Counted from the first letter of the stretch, positions 54,780-64,000 are shown. The stretch is 64,000 nt of DNA from Mizugakiibacter sediminis (GCF_000953855.2 NZ_DF970160.1:1-64000); one strand, 5' to 3'. The notes: generated by a model from the letters alone, not told the origin. Numbers and translations: made by a program.

Positions 54780-57056
54780 ATGTCCCGACGCAAGAGCCGT
54801 TCCCGCTCGACCCACGGCCAGGACGCGCGCCCCGCGCGTGCGGTCAAGCGCCCGCGCGCCAACCGCAACGCGGTGGCGCCGCGGCCGTTCCACGACCCGC
54901 ACGCCGAGCGCGAGGCGCAGCGCTACGCGCAGCCGATCCCCAGCCGCGAGGCGATCCTCGCCCTGCTGACCGAGCGCGGCGCGCTGATGCCGGCGGAGGC
55001 GATCGCCGAGGCGCTGGGCCTGCGCACCGACACCGAGATCGAGGCGCTGGGCAAGCGCCTCGCAGCGATGCTGCGCGACGGCCAGTTGCTGCTGAACCGC
55101 CGCGGCGGCTACGGCCCGGTGAACAAGCTCGACCTGATCCCCGGCGTGGTGCTGGCCAACGCCGAAGGCTACGGCTTCCTGCGTCCGGACGACGGCGGCG
55201 AGGACGTCTATCTCTCGCCGGCGCAGATGCGCCAGGTGCTGCACGGCGACCGCGTGCTGATCAGCATCGTCGGCCTCGACCGCCGCGGCCGCAAGCAGGG
55301 CGCGATCGCCGAGGTGCTGGAGCGGCGGTCGCCGCGGCTGGTCGGGCGCGTGGTCGAGGAGAACGGCGTCACCGTGGTGGTGCCGGACGACCGCCGCCTG
55401 CACCAGGACATCCTGATCCCGCCCGGGCAGGAGGCCGGCGCGCGCTCGGGCCAGATCGTCGTCGCCGAGATCACCGACCCACCGACCGCCTACCGCGCCC
55501 CGCTGGGGCGCGTGCTGACGGTGCTGGGCGAGCGCCTCACCCCTTCGCTGGTGGTGCAGATGGCGATCGCCAGCCACGACCTTCCGCACGTTTGGCCGCA
55601 GCACGTGCTGCGCGCGGCCGCCGACATCGCGCCGCAGGTCGAGCGCGCCGACCGCGAGGGCCGCGTCGACCTGCGCGGCCTGCCGCTGGTCACCATCGAC
55701 GGCGAGGACGCGCGCGACTTCGACGACGCCGTCTACGCCGAACCGCGCGCCGACGGTTTCCGCCTGGTGGTGGCGATCGCCGACGTCTCGCACTACGTGC
55801 ATCCGGGCGGGGCGCTGGACGAGGAGGCGTACAAGCGCAGCACCTCGGTGTACTTTCCCGGTTACGTGGTGCCGATGCTGCCGGAGACGCTGTCCAACGG
55901 CATCTGCTCGCTGAACCCGCAGGTCGAGCGGCTGTGCATGGTCTGCGACATGCTGGTCGACCGCGACGGCGAGGTCGGCCGCTCGCGCTTCTATCCGGCG
56001 GTGATGCGTTCGCACGCGCGGTTGACCTACCATCGCGTCTGGCAGGCGATCGGCGAGAAGGACGCCGACGCGCGCGCCGAACTGGCCGACGTGCTGCCGC
56101 ACCTCGAGCGCCTGCATCAGCTCTACAAGCTGCTGGCGAAGGCGCGCCAGCGCCGCGGCGCGATCGACTTCGACAGCCACGAGGTGAAGTTCCGCCTGGC
56201 GCCGTCCGGCGAAGTGGTGCAGCTCGGCGCCGAGGCGCGCAACGACGCGCACCGCCTGATCGAGGAGTGCATGATCGCCGCCAACGTGCAGGCGGCGAAG
56301 TTCCTGGCCAGGCGCAAGGTGCCGACGCCGTACCGCGTGCACGCGCCGCCGCCGGACGACAAGTACGAGGACCTGCAGCAGTTCCTGCGCGAATTCAAGC
56401 TGCGCCTGCCGCCGATCGGCGAGGTGACGCCGGCCGATTTCTCCGCGCTGCTGCGCAAGGTGCGCAAGCGCCCGGAGGCCGCGCTGATCCAGTCGGTGCT
56501 GCTGCGCGCGCAGAGCCTTGCCGTCTACCACCCGGCCAACCACGGCCACTTCGGCCTGGCGCTGGAAGCCTACGCGCACTTCACCTCGCCGATCCGCCGC
56601 TATCCGGATCTGCTGGTGCACCGCGCGATCCGCCACGCGCTGGGCAAGGGCAAGCCGTCCGACTACCGTTACAGCGAGGTCGAGATGGCGAGCATGGCCG
56701 TGCACTGCTCGCAGCGCGAACGCCGCGCCGAGGAGGCCGAGCGCGACGTCGACGAGCGCTACAAGTGCGCGTGGATGGAGAAGCATGTCGGCGAGGAATT
56801 CGACGGCATCGTCACCGGCGTCACCTCGTTCGGCCTGTTCGTCGAGCTGATCGAGTCGAAGATCTCCGGGCTGGTGCACATCACCCAGCTACCCAACGAC
56901 TACTACCATTTCGACCCGATCCGCCATCTGCTGGAGGGCGAGCGCACGCGCGGCAAGTTCCGTCTCGGCGACACGGTGCGCGTGCAGGTGCTGCGCGCCA
57001 GCCTGGAGGACCGCAAGATCGATTTCCGCCTGGTGCGCGACAAGGGCAAGGCATGA
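54780..57056 (+). CDS. rnr: ribonuclease R
   Basis: RNase R is a 3'-to-5' exoribonuclease that degrades structured RNA. At 758 residues it has a basic N-terminus (RRKSRSRSTHG), a winged helix-turn-helix (SREAILALLTERGALMPAEAIAEAL), cold-shock domains (GYGFLRPDDGGEDVYLSPAQM) and the RNB catalytic core. The core carries the metal-binding aspartates in DGEDARDFDDAVYAE and the RYPDLLVHRAI segment. A C-terminal S1 domain (FDGIVTGVTSFGLFVELIESKISGLVHI) completes the protein. Its stop overlaps the rlmB start (ATGA), as in the E. coli rnr-rlmB pair. Confidence 0.97.
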   Translation: MSRRKSRSRSTHGQDARPARAVKRPRANRNAVAPRPFHDPHAEREAQRYAQPIPSREAILALLTERGALMPAEAIAEALGLRTDTEIEALGKRLAAMLRDGQLLLNRRGGYGPVNKLDLIPGVVLANAEGYGFLRPDDGGEDVYLSPAQMRQVLHGDRVLISIVGLDRRGRKQGAIAEVLERRSPRLVGRVVEENGVTVVVPDDRRLHQDILIPPGQEAGARSGQIVVAEITDPPTAYRAPLGRVLTVLGERLTPSLVVQMAIASHDLPHVWPQHVLRAAADIAPQVERADREGRVDLRGLPLVTIDGEDARDFDDAVYAEPRADGFRLVVAIADVSHYVHPGGALDEEAYKRSTSVYFPGYVVPMLPETLSNGICSLNPQVERLCMVCDMLVDRDGEVGRSRFYPAVMRSHARLTYHRVWQAIGEKDADARAELADVLPHLERLHQLYKLLAKARQRRGAIDFDSHEVKFRLAPSGEVVQLGAEARNDAHRLIEECMIAANVQAAKFLARRKVPTPYRVHAPPPDDKYEDLQQFLREFKLRLPPIGEVTPADFSALLRKVRKRPEAALIQSVLLRAQSLAVYHPANHGHFGLALEAYAHFTSPIRRYPDLLVHRAIRHALGKGKPSDYRYSEVEMASMAVHCSQRERRAEEAERDVDERYKCAWMEKHVGEEFDGIVTGVTSFGLFVELIESKISGLVHITQLPNDYYHFDPIRHLLEGERTRGKFRLGDTVRVQVLRASLEDRKIDFRLVRDKGKA

Positions 57057-57799
57057 GCGAGACCTGGATCGCCGGCATCAACCCCGTCGAAGGCGCGCTG
57101 GCCAACGATCCGCAGCGCGTGCGCGAGCTGCTGGTCGAGCAGGGGTCGCACAACCCGCGCGTGGCCGGGCTGCTGGACCGGGCGCGCGCGCTGAAGATCC
57201 CGGCGCACCGGCGTCCGCGCGAGCAGCTCGACCGGCTGGCTGGCGAAGCGCGCCACCAGGGCGTGATCGCGCGCTACGAGGTGCCGCCGCCGCGCGGCGA
57301 CGCCGAGCTGCCGGCGCTGGCCGAGCGCGCCGGCGCCGACGCGCTGTTCCTGGTGCTGGACGGCGTCACCGATCCGCACAACCTCGGCGCCTGCCTGCGC
57401 AGCGCGGCGGCCGCCGGCGTCACCGCGGTGATCGTGCCGAAGGACCGCGCGGTCGGCCTGACGCCGGTGGTGCGGCGCGCCGCCGCCGGCGGCGCCGACC
57501 TGGTGCCGCTGGTCGCCGCCACCAACCTGGCGCGCGCGCTGCGCACGCTGAAGGAAGCCGGCGTGTGGCTGGTCGGCCTGGCCGGCGACACCGAGCAGTC
57601 GCTGTACGCGCAGGACCTGAAAGGCCCGCTGGCGCTGGTGATGGGCGGCGAAGGCGAGGGCATGCGCCGGCTGACGCGCGAGGCCTGCGACTTCGTCGCG
57701 CGCATCCCGATGCCGGGCGCGATGGAGAGCCTGAACGTCTCGGTGGCCACCGGCATCGCCCTGTTCGAGGCGCTGCGCCAGCGCGGAGGCGCGTCATGA
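57053..57799 (+). CDS. rlmB: 23S rRNA (guanosine-2'-O-)-methyltransferase RlmB
   Basis: RlmB methylates the 2'-OH of G2251 in 23S rRNA with SAM. The 248-residue SPOUT enzyme has the N-terminal substrate-binding domain (WIAGINPVEGALANDPQRVRELLVEQG). The three SpoU motifs are DGVTDPHNLGACLRSAAAAG, ALVMGGEGEGM and MESLNVSVATGIALFEALRQ, which together form the trefoil knot. It is coupled to rnr upstream and to a small membrane-protein gene downstream by ATGA overlaps at both ends. Confidence 0.97.
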   Translation: MSETWIAGINPVEGALANDPQRVRELLVEQGSHNPRVAGLLDRARALKIPAHRRPREQLDRLAGEARHQGVIARYEVPPPRGDAELPALAERAGADALFLVLDGVTDPHNLGACLRSAAAAGVTAVIVPKDRAVGLTPVVRRAAAGGADLVPLVAATNLARALRTLKEAGVWLVGLAGDTEQSLYAQDLKGPLALVMGGEGEGMRRLTREACDFVARIPMPGAMESLNVSVATGIALFEALRQRGGAS

Positions 57800-58047
57800 G
57801 TCTGACCTGGCAGGATTGGGCCGGCCTCGCCGGCGTGGCGATGGTGCTGGCGGCCTACCTGTTGATGCAGACGCGCCACCTCGACGGCCGCGGCGTCGTC
57901 TACTTGCTGCTGAACGGCATCGGCTCGCTGCTGGTGCTGCTGTCGCTGTTCAAGACCTTCAACCTGTCGGCCTTCGTGATCCAGTGCTTCTGGATCGCGA
58001 TCAGCATCTACGGCCTGCTGCGCTGGGCGCGCGAGCGGCGCGGATAG
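57796..58047 (+). CDS. CBU_0592-like small membrane protein
   Basis: This 83-residue protein has three membrane helices (WAGLAGVAMVLAAYLLM, VVYLLLNGIGSLLVLLSLF, AFVIQCFWIAISIYGLL). The pattern matches the CBU_0592-type family of short bacterial membrane proteins as I remember it; the function is unknown. The ATG overlaps the rlmB stop, so it is the third gene of the rnr-rlmB operon. Confidence 0.75.
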   Translation: MSLTWQDWAGLAGVAMVLAAYLLMQTRHLDGRGVVYLLLNGIGSLLVLLSLFKTFNLSAFVIQCFWIAISIYGLLRWARERRG

Positions 58048-58114
58048 CGGCATAGCGGCGACGCAGCCGCACGCGGCCCGGGCTTCGTGCGAGTCGCGTT
58101 CGAGTCACGCGCCT

Positions 58115-58140
58115 GCGGTCGCCTGCACGCAGGCGACCGC
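58115..58140. terminator. hairpin between convergent small-protein gene and cysK
   Basis: A perfect 11-bp stem (GCGGTCGCCTG with CAGGCGACCGC) with a CACG loop lies between two convergent genes, 11 bases from the cysK stop. There is no T-tract. Confidence 0.5.
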
Positions 58141-58150
58141 GGTGGCCGGT

Positions 58151-59107
58151 TCAGATGATCGCCGTCTGCCAGTCCTCGTCGGTGCCTTCGTTGACGCCTT
58201 CCAGCAGGAAGGTGCTGAGGTAGCGCTCGCCGGTGTCGGGCAGCATGGCGAGGATGACGTCGCCCTGGCGCGCCTGCTTCGCCACCTCGAGCGCGGCGGC
58301 GAAGGTGCCGCCGGCGGAGATGCCGACGAAGATGCCTTCCTTCTGCGCGAGCTGGCGCGCGGTGTCGCGCGCGGTCACCTCGTCGACCGGCAGGATGCGG
58401 TGCGCCACGGCCTTGTTCAGCACCGCCGGCACGAAGTCGGGCGTCCAGCCCTGGATCTTGTGCGGATGCCACTCGTCGCCCTTCAGCAGCGCGGCATTGG
58501 CCGGCTCGGTGGCGACGATCTGCACTTCCGGCCGCGCCGTGCGCAGCACTTCGCCGACGCCGGTGAGCGTGCCGCCGGTGCCCCAGCCGCTGACGAACCA
58601 GTCGAGGCGGCGGCCGGCGAAGTCGGCGAGGATTTCCGCGGCGGTGGTCTGACGGTGATAGGCCGGATTGGCGGGGTTGTCGAACTGGCGGGCGAGGAAG
58701 GCGCCGTGCTTCTTGGCGTAGGCCTCGGCCGCGCGCACCATGCCGCTGCCGCGCTCGGCGGCGGGCGTCAGGATCACCTTGGCGCCGTAGGCGCGCATCA
58801 GCTTGCGGCGCTCGATCGAGAACGTCTCGGTCATGAAGGCGACGAACGGGTAGCCGCGCGCGGCGCACACCATGGCCAGCGCCACGCCGGTGTTGCCGCT
58901 GGTCGCCTCGACCACGGTCTGCCCGGGTTTCAGCAGCCCGCGCTGCTCGGCATCGAGGATGATGGCGATGGCCAGGCGGTCCTTGACCGAACCGCCCGGA
59001 TTGAACGCCTCGACCTTGACGTACATCTCGACGCCCGCGGGCGCCAGACGGTTGATGCGGACGACGGGAGTGCGGCCGATGGTGTCGGTGATGCTCGCGT
59101 GGATCAT
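58151..59107 (-). CDS. cysK: cysteine synthase A (O-acetylserine sulfhydrylase)
   Basis: This 318-residue PLP enzyme replaces the acetyl group of O-acetylserine with sulphide to make cysteine. The PLP lysine is in NPGGSVKDRLA, the substrate loop is EATSGNTGVALA, the phosphate-binding loop GWGTGGTLTGVG and the C-terminal GISAGGTFAAA. The C-terminus DEDWQTAII ends in a double isoleucine. I chose the ATG at 59107 because it begins the conserved IHASITDTIGRTPVVR; codons further upstream are not conserved. The CysM isoform cannot be fully excluded, but the loop sequences fit CysK better. Confidence 0.9.
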   Translation of the reverse strand: MIHASITDTIGRTPVVRINRLAPAGVEMYVKVEAFNPGGSVKDRLAIAIILDAEQRGLLKPGQTVVEATSGNTGVALAMVCAARGYPFVAFMTETFSIERRKLMRAYGAKVILTPAAERGSGMVRAAEAYAKKHGAFLARQFDNPANPAYHRQTTAAEILADFAGRRLDWFVSGWGTGGTLTGVGEVLRTARPEVQIVATEPANAALLKGDEWHPHKIQGWTPDFVPAVLNKAVAHRILPVDEVTARDTARQLAQKEGIFVGISAGGTFAAALEVAKQARQGDVILAMLPDTGERYLSTFLLEGVNEGTDEDWQTAII

Positions 59108-59365
59108 GGGGGCGTCCTCGGATGGGAGCGGGGATGGCACGCAGGCCTGCGCGAAGCCGCGCAAGGGTCGCGCGCAGCGGGTTAAGCGGGTGTTGCGGCC
59201 GGGGGGCCGCGGGCCGCCTCAACGGCGGCAGAGACATCGGCCGCCGAGGGCGTCCGGGAAGAGAGGCAGGAGCGGGCGGGAAGCGATCCGCATGGGCGCC
59301 GAGCTTGCGGGCGTCGCCGCCCGCGTGTCAAGCGTTCGGACGTCCAAACGCCGCGCGGCGGCGAT

Positions 59366-60088
59366 TCAGCGCGGCAGGTCGGGGAGCTGCGGGCTGGCGG
59401 TGAGGTCGCGCTTCTGGCGCGTGCCGGCCAGCTCTTCGCCGTGCACCACGTACCAGACGTTCTCGGCGATGTTGGTGGCGTGGTCGCCGATGCGCTCGAT
59501 GTTCTTCGCCATGAACAGCAGGTGCGTGCATGGCGTGATGCTGCGCGGGTCCTCCATCATGTAGGTGAGCAGCTCGCGGAACAGGCCGGTGTACATCGCG
59601 TCCAGTTCGGCGTCGCGCGACCAGGCGACGCGCGCGCGCTCGGCGTCGCGGTCGCGATAGGCGGCCAGCACCTCGCGCACCAGCTCCGCCGCCAGGCCGG
59701 CCAGCACCGGCAGGCCGTGCGCCGGCGCCACCGGCGCGACCACGTTCAGCGCCATCGAACGCTTGGCGACGTTGGCGGCGTAGTCGCCGATGCGCTCGAT
59801 CGCCGAGGCGATGCGCAGCGCGGCGAGGATCTCGCGCAGGTCGCGCGCCATCGGCTGGCGCAGCGCCAGCAGGCGCACGACGTCGTGGCTGACCTCGTGC
59901 TCGAGCGCGTCGATCGCCTCGTCGTTGTCGATCACCCGCTGCGCGGCCTTGCTGTCGCGGCGCATCAGCACGTCGATCGCCGCTTCCAGCTGGTTCACGG
60001 CGAGTTCGCCCATGCGCACGATCTCGCCGGTGAGGCGGGCGAGTTCGGTGTCGTAGCTCTTCAGGATGTGGTCGTGGGGCGTGCTCAT
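59366..60088 (-). CDS. phoU: phosphate signalling protein PhoU
   Basis: PhoU connects the PstSCAB transporter with the PhoR kinase and represses the Pho regulon when phosphate is plentiful. The 240-residue all-helical protein has two PhoU repeats, with metal-binding acidic residues in IVRMGELAVNQLEAAIDVL / DNDEAIDALEHEVSHDVVRLLALRQP and LRIASAIERIGDYAANVAKR / MAKNIERIGDHATNIAENV. It is the last gene of the pst operon and is separated from pstB by a 186-base gap with an inverted-repeat element. Confidence 0.96.
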   Translation of the reverse strand: MSTPHDHILKSYDTELARLTGEIVRMGELAVNQLEAAIDVLMRRDSKAAQRVIDNDEAIDALEHEVSHDVVRLLALRQPMARDLREILAALRIASAIERIGDYAANVAKRSMALNVVAPVAPAHGLPVLAGLAAELVREVLAAYRDRDAERARVAWSRDAELDAMYTGLFRELLTYMMEDPRSITPCTHLLFMAKNIERIGDHATNIAENVWYVVHGEELAGTRQKRDLTASPQLPDLPR

Positions 60089-60124
60089 GGTGGCGCCTCG
60101 CTTGCGTGGCCGGCTTCCGTTTCC

Positions 60125-60236
60125 CGTCGTTCCGGCGAACGTCGGAACCCGGCGTCTTCATCAGGTCCGTATACGTCTACTTGCGTGCTTCGCACGGTGT
60201 TTCCACTGCATGCCGGCTTTCGCCGGAAGGGCGACG
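60125..60236. repeat. 112-bp inverted-repeat element between phoU and pstB
   Basis: The left arm CGTCG-TTCCGGCGAA (60125-60139) and the right arm TTCGCCGGAA-GGG-CGACG (60219-60236) are near-perfect inverted copies. Each arm can also fold on itself (GTTCCG with CGGAAC; CCGGC with GCCGG). The layout resembles the dispersed TTCCGGCGAA...TTCGCCGGAA small intergenic repeats of many proteobacteria. It lies inside the pst operon and may affect phoU expression. Confidence 0.6.
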
Positions 60237-60274
60237 CGGGGCGTTACGCCGTTCCCGCCTCCCGCCTCCCGTCC

Positions 60275-61102
60275 TCACCCGAACCGCCCCGTAATGTAAT
60301 CCTCGGTCTGCTGTCTGGCCGGCTTGGTGAAGATCGTCTCGGTGCGGTCGAACTCGACCAGCTCGCCGAGATACATGAAGGCGGTGTGGTCCGAGCAGCG
60401 CGCCGCCTGCTGCATGTTGTGGGTGACGATCACGATGGTGTAGTCGCGTTTCAGTTCCTCGATCAACTGCTCGATGCGGCCGGTGGCGATCGGGTCGAGC
60501 GCCGAGGTCGGCTCGTCGAGCAGCAGCACCTCCGGCTTCAGCGCGATCGCGCGGGCGATGCACAGGCGCTGCTGCTGGCCGCCGGACAGGCCGAGCGCGT
60601 TCTGCTTCAGCTTGTCCTTGACCTCGTCCCACAGCGCGGCCTGGCGCAGCGCGCGCTCGACGCGCGCGTCCATCGCGGCGCGGCCGAGCTTCTCGTGGTG
60701 GCGGATGCCGTAGGCGATGTTGTCGTAGATCGACATCGGGAACGGCACCGGCTTCTGGAACACCATGCCGACCTTGCTGCGCAGGCGGTTCAGCGAGTAG
60801 CGAGGATCGAGGATGTTCTCGCCGTCCAGCAGCACCTCGCCCGTGGCTTCCAGCTTCGGGTAGATCGCGTAGATGCGGTTCAGCACGCGCAGCAGGGTCG
60901 ACTTGCCGCAGCCGGAGGGGCCGATGATCGCCGTGACCTGGCGCGTCGGGATGTCCAGCGAGATGCCCTTCAAAGCATGGAAGCCGTGGTAGTAGAAGTC
61001 GAGGCCGCGCACCGCGATCTTCGGCGTCTGCGGGGCGGACGCCTGCGCGGGCGCGGAAGCGGCGGTGGCGGGAGCGATCGACGCGGCGGCGCTGTCAGTC
61101 AT
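60275..61102 (-). CDS. pstB: phosphate ABC transporter ATP-binding protein
   Basis: PstB is the ATPase of the high-affinity phosphate importer. The 275-residue protein has Walker [10 protein letters not shown], the Q-loop [11 protein letters not shown], the signature [17 protein letters not shown], Walker [13 protein letters not shown] and the H-loop VTHNMQQA. An Ala/Pro-rich N-terminal extension of about 28 residues precedes the ATPase domain. Its ATG at 61102 overlaps the pstA stop by 8 bases, so it is translationally coupled. Confidence 0.97.
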   Translation of the reverse strand: MTDSAAASIAPATAASAPAQASAPQTPKIAVRGLDFYYHGFHALKGISLDIPTRQVTAIIGPSGCGKSTLLRVLNRIYAIYPKLEATGEVLLDGENILDPRYSLNRLRSKVGMVFQKPVPFPMSIYDNIAYGIRHHEKLGRAAMDARVERALRQAALWDEVKDKLKQNALGLSGGQQQRLCIARAIALKPEVLLLDEPTSALDPIATGRIEQLIEELKRDYTIVIVTHNMQQAARCSDHTAFMYLGELVEFDRTETIFTKPARQQTEDYITGRFG

Positions 61103-61952
61103 GGGTCACCTTGCTGCGCGCGAGCAGGAAGCGGGAAATCAGGCTGAGCGCGAGGACGAACAGGGTCACGACGAAGGCACCCGCCCAGGCCAGCGCGTGC
61201 CAGCTCTCGAACGGGCTCATCGCGAACTGGAAGATCACCACCGGCACGCTGGCCATCGGCTTGGTGACGTCCGCGCTCCAGTACTGGTTGTTGAGGGCGG
61301 TGAACAGCAGCGGCGCGGTCTCGCCGCTGATGCGCGCCAGCGCCAGCAGCACGCCGGTGACGATGCCGGCGCGCGAGGCGCGCAGCAGGATCTGCAGCAC
61401 CATTTTCCACTGCGGCACGCCCAGCGACAGCGCCGCCTCGCGCATCGTCGACGGCACCAGGCGCAGCATCTCGTCGGTGGTGCGCACCACCACCGGGATC
61501 ACCAGCAGCGCCAGCGCGATGGCGCCGGCGATCGCCGAGAACTGCCTGGTCTGCGCCACGATCAGCGTGTAGACGAACAGGCCGAGCACGATCGAGGGCG
61601 CGGACAGCAGGATGTCGTTGAGGAAGCGGATCGTCTCGCCGAGCTTGCCGCGGCGCGCGTACTCCGCCAGCCAGGTGCCGGCGCAGATGCCGATCGGCGC
61701 GCCGATCGCCAGCGCCATCAGGCTCATCAGCACGCTGCCGAACAGCGCGTTGGCGAGGCCGCCGTCGGCGCCGGGCGGCGGCGTCATCTGCGTGAACAGC
61801 GCCGGCTTCAGCGCGTCGATGCCGCGCAGGAAGGTGATGCCGAGGATCCACACCAGCCAGAACAGCCCGAACAGCGTGGCCAGGCTGCCGAGGCCGAGCG
61901 CCATCGCGTTCTTGATCGCGCGCCAGCGGTAGAGGGAGGCGTTGCCGGCCAT
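61095..61952 (-). CDS. pstA: phosphate ABC transporter permease PstA
   Basis: PstA is one of the two membrane subunits of the phosphate importer. The 285-residue protein has six membrane helices. The cytoplasmic EAA loop ([34 protein letters not shown]), where PstB docks, is well conserved, as is [20 protein letters not shown] near the C-terminus. The ATG at 61952 shares one base with the pstC stop (TGATG). The stop overlaps pstB by 8 bases. Confidence 0.96.
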   Translation of the reverse strand: MAGNASLYRWRAIKNAMALGLGSLATLFGLFWLVWILGITFLRGIDALKPALFTQMTPPPGADGGLANALFGSVLMSLMALAIGAPIGICAGTWLAEYARRGKLGETIRFLNDILLSAPSIVLGLFVYTLIVAQTRQFSAIAGAIALALLVIPVVVRTTDEMLRLVPSTMREAALSLGVPQWKMVLQILLRASRAGIVTGVLLALARISGETAPLLFTALNNQYWSADVTKPMASVPVVIFQFAMSPFESWHALAWAGAFVVTLFVLALSLISRFLLARSKVTHD

Positions 61953-62935
61953 CACGCGCCCTCCCGGCGGGCCAGGCGCAGCAGCATCAGCTTGGCGACC
62001 GCCAACACCACGAAGGTGACCACGAACAGCAGGAAGCCCAGCGCGATCAGCGAGGAGCGGTGCAGGTCGGTATAGGCCTCGGTGAATTCGTTGGCGATCA
62101 CCGAGGCGATCGAATTGCTCGGCATCAGCAGCGAGGCGGAGAGCTGATGCGCGTTGCCGAGCACGAAGGTGACGGCCATGGTCTCGCCGAGCGCGCGGCC
62201 GAGACCGAGGAACACGCCGCCGATCACCGCCGAGCGCGTGTACGGCAGCACGATGTCCCAGACCACCTCCCAGGTGGTCGAGCCGAGCGCGTAGGCGGAT
62301 TCCTTCAGCCGCGTCGGCACGGTCAGGAACACCTCGCGCATCACCGAGGAGATGTAGGGGATGATCATGATCGCCAGCACGATGCCGGCGGTGAGCATGC
62401 CGATGCCGAGTGGCGGCCCCTGGAACAGCGCGCCGACGCCGGGGATCGCGCCGAGGTGGTCGTTGACCCAGGGCTCGACGTGCTCGGCCAGGAACGGTGC
62501 GAACACGAACAGGCCCCACATGCCGAAGATGATCGAGGGGATGCCGGCCAGCAGCTCGATCGCCGAGGCGATCGGCGTGCGCATCCAGTTCGGCGCCACC
62601 TCGGTCAGGAACAGGGCGATGCCGAAGCTGACCGGCACGGCGATCGTCATCGCGATCAGCGCGGTCACCACGGTGCCGTAGATCGGCACCAGCGCGCCGA
62701 AATCGCCGTTGACCGCGTCCCACGCCTCGCTCCACAGGAACCTGAGGCCGAAGGTCTCGAAGGCGAGCCGGCCGCCCCACGCGGTCGAGGCGGCGGCGCC
62801 GAGCAGCGCGGCCAGCACCAGCAGCGCGCAGGCCATCAGCGCATAGCGGAACAGGCGGTCGTGGCGCGCGTCGCGGACGCCGCGCAGGTCGACGTCGGTG
62901 TCGCCGGGTTCGGGCGGGGCGGTGGTCGCGTGCAT
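61952..62935 (-). CDS. pstC: phosphate ABC transporter permease PstC
   Basis: PstC is the second membrane subunit. The 327-residue protein has an N-terminal cytoplasmic stretch and six helices. The EAA loop is [66 protein letters not shown] is a characteristic PstC segment. It is separated from pstS by 85 bases containing a strong hairpin. Confidence 0.96.
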   Translation of the reverse strand: MHATTAPPEPGDTDVDLRGVRDARHDRLFRYALMACALLVLAALLGAAASTAWGGRLAFETFGLRFLWSEAWDAVNGDFGALVPIYGTVVTALIAMTIAVPVSFGIALFLTEVAPNWMRTPIASAIELLAGIPSIIFGMWGLFVFAPFLAEHVEPWVNDHLGAIPGVGALFQGPPLGIGMLTAGIVLAIMIIPYISSVMREVFLTVPTRLKESAYALGSTTWEVVWDIVLPYTRSAVIGGVFLGLGRALGETMAVTFVLGNAHQLSASLLMPSNSIASVIANEFTEAYTDLHRSSLIALGFLLFVVTFVVLAVAKLMLLRLARREGA

Positions 62936-62963
62936 GCTCGCTCTGGGGTCCGTTCAACGCGAA

Positions 62964-62992
62964 GCGCGCACGCCGTGATGCGGCGTGCGCGC
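62964..62992 (-). terminator. strong hairpin between pstS and pstC
   Basis: A perfect 12-bp stem (GCGCGCACGCCG with CGGCGTGCGCGC) and a 5-base loop lie in the gap after pstS, with no T-tract. It may protect the pstS mRNA 3' end or reduce read-through so that the binding protein is made in excess over the permease. Confidence 0.6.
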
Positions 62993-63020
62993 CCGCGTCA
63001 TGTTGCGTTGACGAAGCGTC

Positions 63021-64000
63021 TTACTGCTTGAATTCGGTCTTCCAGTAGTTCTCGATGCGGTCGACCAGTTCCTTCGGCAGGGCGACGTAGTCCAGCGAGG
63101 CCGCCTGCTGCTGGCCGTTCTCGAACGACCACTTGAAGAAGTCGAACGCGGCCTTGGCGTGCTCGGCGTTCTTCGCCTGCTTGTACATGATCGCCCAGGT
63201 GGTGGCGGTGATCGGCCACGCGTCGGCGCCCGGCGCGTTGGTCATGATCAGGTTGAAGTCCTTGGCGCCGGCCCAGTCGGCGGTGGCCGCCGCGGCCGCG
63301 AAGGCCTTGGCGTTCGGCTCGAGGTAGTTGCCGGCCGCGTTCTGCATCTGCGTGTAGGTCATCTTGTTCTGCAGCGCATACGCGTACTCGACGTAGCCGA
63401 TCGAGTTCTTGATCTGGCTGACGTAGGCGGACACGCCCTCGTTGCCCTTGCCGCCGAGGCCGGTCGGCCACGGCACGGAGGTGCCGAAGCCCACCTTCGC
63501 CTTCCACTCCGGGCTGACCTTCGACAGGTAGTTGGTGAAGTTGTAGCTGGTGCCGGAACCGTCGGAGCGGTGCACCACGGTGATCGCCTTGGCCGGCAGC
63601 GCCACGCCCGGGTTCAGCCCGGCCAGCGCCGGATCGTTCCACTTGGTGATCTTGCCGAGGTAGATGTCGGCCAGCACTTCGCCGGTGAGCTTGAGCTGGC
63701 CGGCCTTGACGCCTTCCACGTTGATCACCGGCACGATGCCGCCGACCACGACCGGGAACTGGCCGAGGCCGAACTTGGCGAGGTCCTCGGCGCTCAGCGG
63801 CGCGTCGGAGGCGCCGAAGTCGACGGTCGCCGCCTTGATCTGCGCAATGCCGCCGCCGGAGCCGATCGACTGGTAGTTGATGCGGTTGCCGGTCTTCTCG
63901 GCGTAGGTGGCCGACCACTTGGACAGCACCGGATAGACGAAGCTCGAGCCGGCGCCGGTGATGTCGGTCGCGTGCGCGGACGCGGCGCCGAACAGCACGG
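63021..64000 (-). CDS. pstS: phosphate-binding periplasmic protein PstS (5' end outside window)
   Basis: PstS binds phosphate in the periplasm and hands it to PstCA. About 326 residues are visible. The phosphate-contact residues are in TGAGSSFVYPVLSKW, SIGSGGGIAQIKAATVDFGASDAPL and VHRSDGSGTSYNFTNYLSK. The final residues DRIENYWKTEFKQ are typical. The visible part starts inside the signal peptide (GAASAHATDI). The frame runs to the window edge, so the true start codon and any Pho box lie to the right. Confidence 0.95.
   Translation of the reverse strand, partial: VLFGAASAHATDITGAGSSFVYPVLSKWSATYAEKTGNRINYQSIGSGGGIAQIKAATVDFGASDAPLSAEDLAKFGLGQFPVVVGGIVPVINVEGVKAGQLKLTGEVLADIYLGKITKWNDPALAGLNPGVALPAKAITVVHRSDGSGTSYNFTNYLSKVSPEWKAKVGFGTSVPWPTGLGGKGNEGVSAYVSQIKNSIGYVEYAYALQNKMTYTQMQNAAGNYLEPNAKAFAAAAATADWAGAKDFNLIMTNAPGADAWPITATTWAIMYKQAKNAEHAKAAFDFFKWSFENGQQQAASLDYVALPKELVDRIENYWKTEFKQ

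Overview
The window reads as a stretch of chromosome from a high-GC gammaproteobacterium, most likely Xanthomonadales (Rhodanobacteraceae or Xanthomonadaceae). The reasons are the miaA-hfq-hflX-hflK-hflC-DUF2065-purA block followed by rnr-rlmB, a TonB-receptor/LacI/glycosidase sugar locus of the Xanthomonas type, a FadH-type dienoyl-CoA reductase, complete methylcitrate-cycle genes, and GC-rich intergenic palindromes of the kind common in that order. This placement is inference from gene content; no rRNA is present. I see no prophage, insertion sequence with a transposase, CRISPR array or replication origin.

Layout. 1-3 kb: an MscS channel (5' end outside the window) and typA on the opposite strand, then a degraded frame. 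3.5-8.3 kb: a tightly coupled operon of a GltD-like iron-sulphur flavoprotein and the two subunits of a 2-oxoacid:acceptor oxidoreductase. 8.5-9.0 kb: a cyclophilin. 9.0-11.7 kb (minus strand): a compact flavinylation operon (outer-membrane protein, FMN-binding protein, ApbE, four-helix b-type cytochrome) with an AT-rich Fur-like site upstream. 11.9-19.9 kb: a LacI regulator, its likely operator, a TonB-dependent receptor, a secreted GH65 enzyme and a secreted, atypical GH37 enzyme, which together look like a disaccharide (trehalose or related alpha-glucoside) uptake and cleavage locus.

20-38 kb: central metabolism. An aminotransferase, mdh, prpE, a dicarboxylate/glutamate symporter, prpB, prpC, fadH, an MDR-type dehydrogenase, TerC behind a yybP-ykoY manganese riboswitch, DODA, GST, LysR and prpD. 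The methylcitrate cycle is complete but split into three places. 38-46 kb: an OmpA-family porin, OsmC, an RsuA-type pseudouridine synthase, YbaK, tdh-kbl, and a membrane EAL phosphodiesterase with a degenerate GGDEF domain.

46-58 kb: the RNA-metabolism and membrane-protease block (miaA, hfq, hflX, hflK, hflC, DUF2065, purA), a GAF-GGDEF cyclase, tRNA-Leu(CAG), rnr, rlmB and a small membrane protein. The purA 5' end is partly duplicated around a cluster of three perfect hairpins. 58-64 kb (minus strand): cysK and the phosphate operon pstS-pstC-pstA-pstB-phoU, with pstS running off the right edge.
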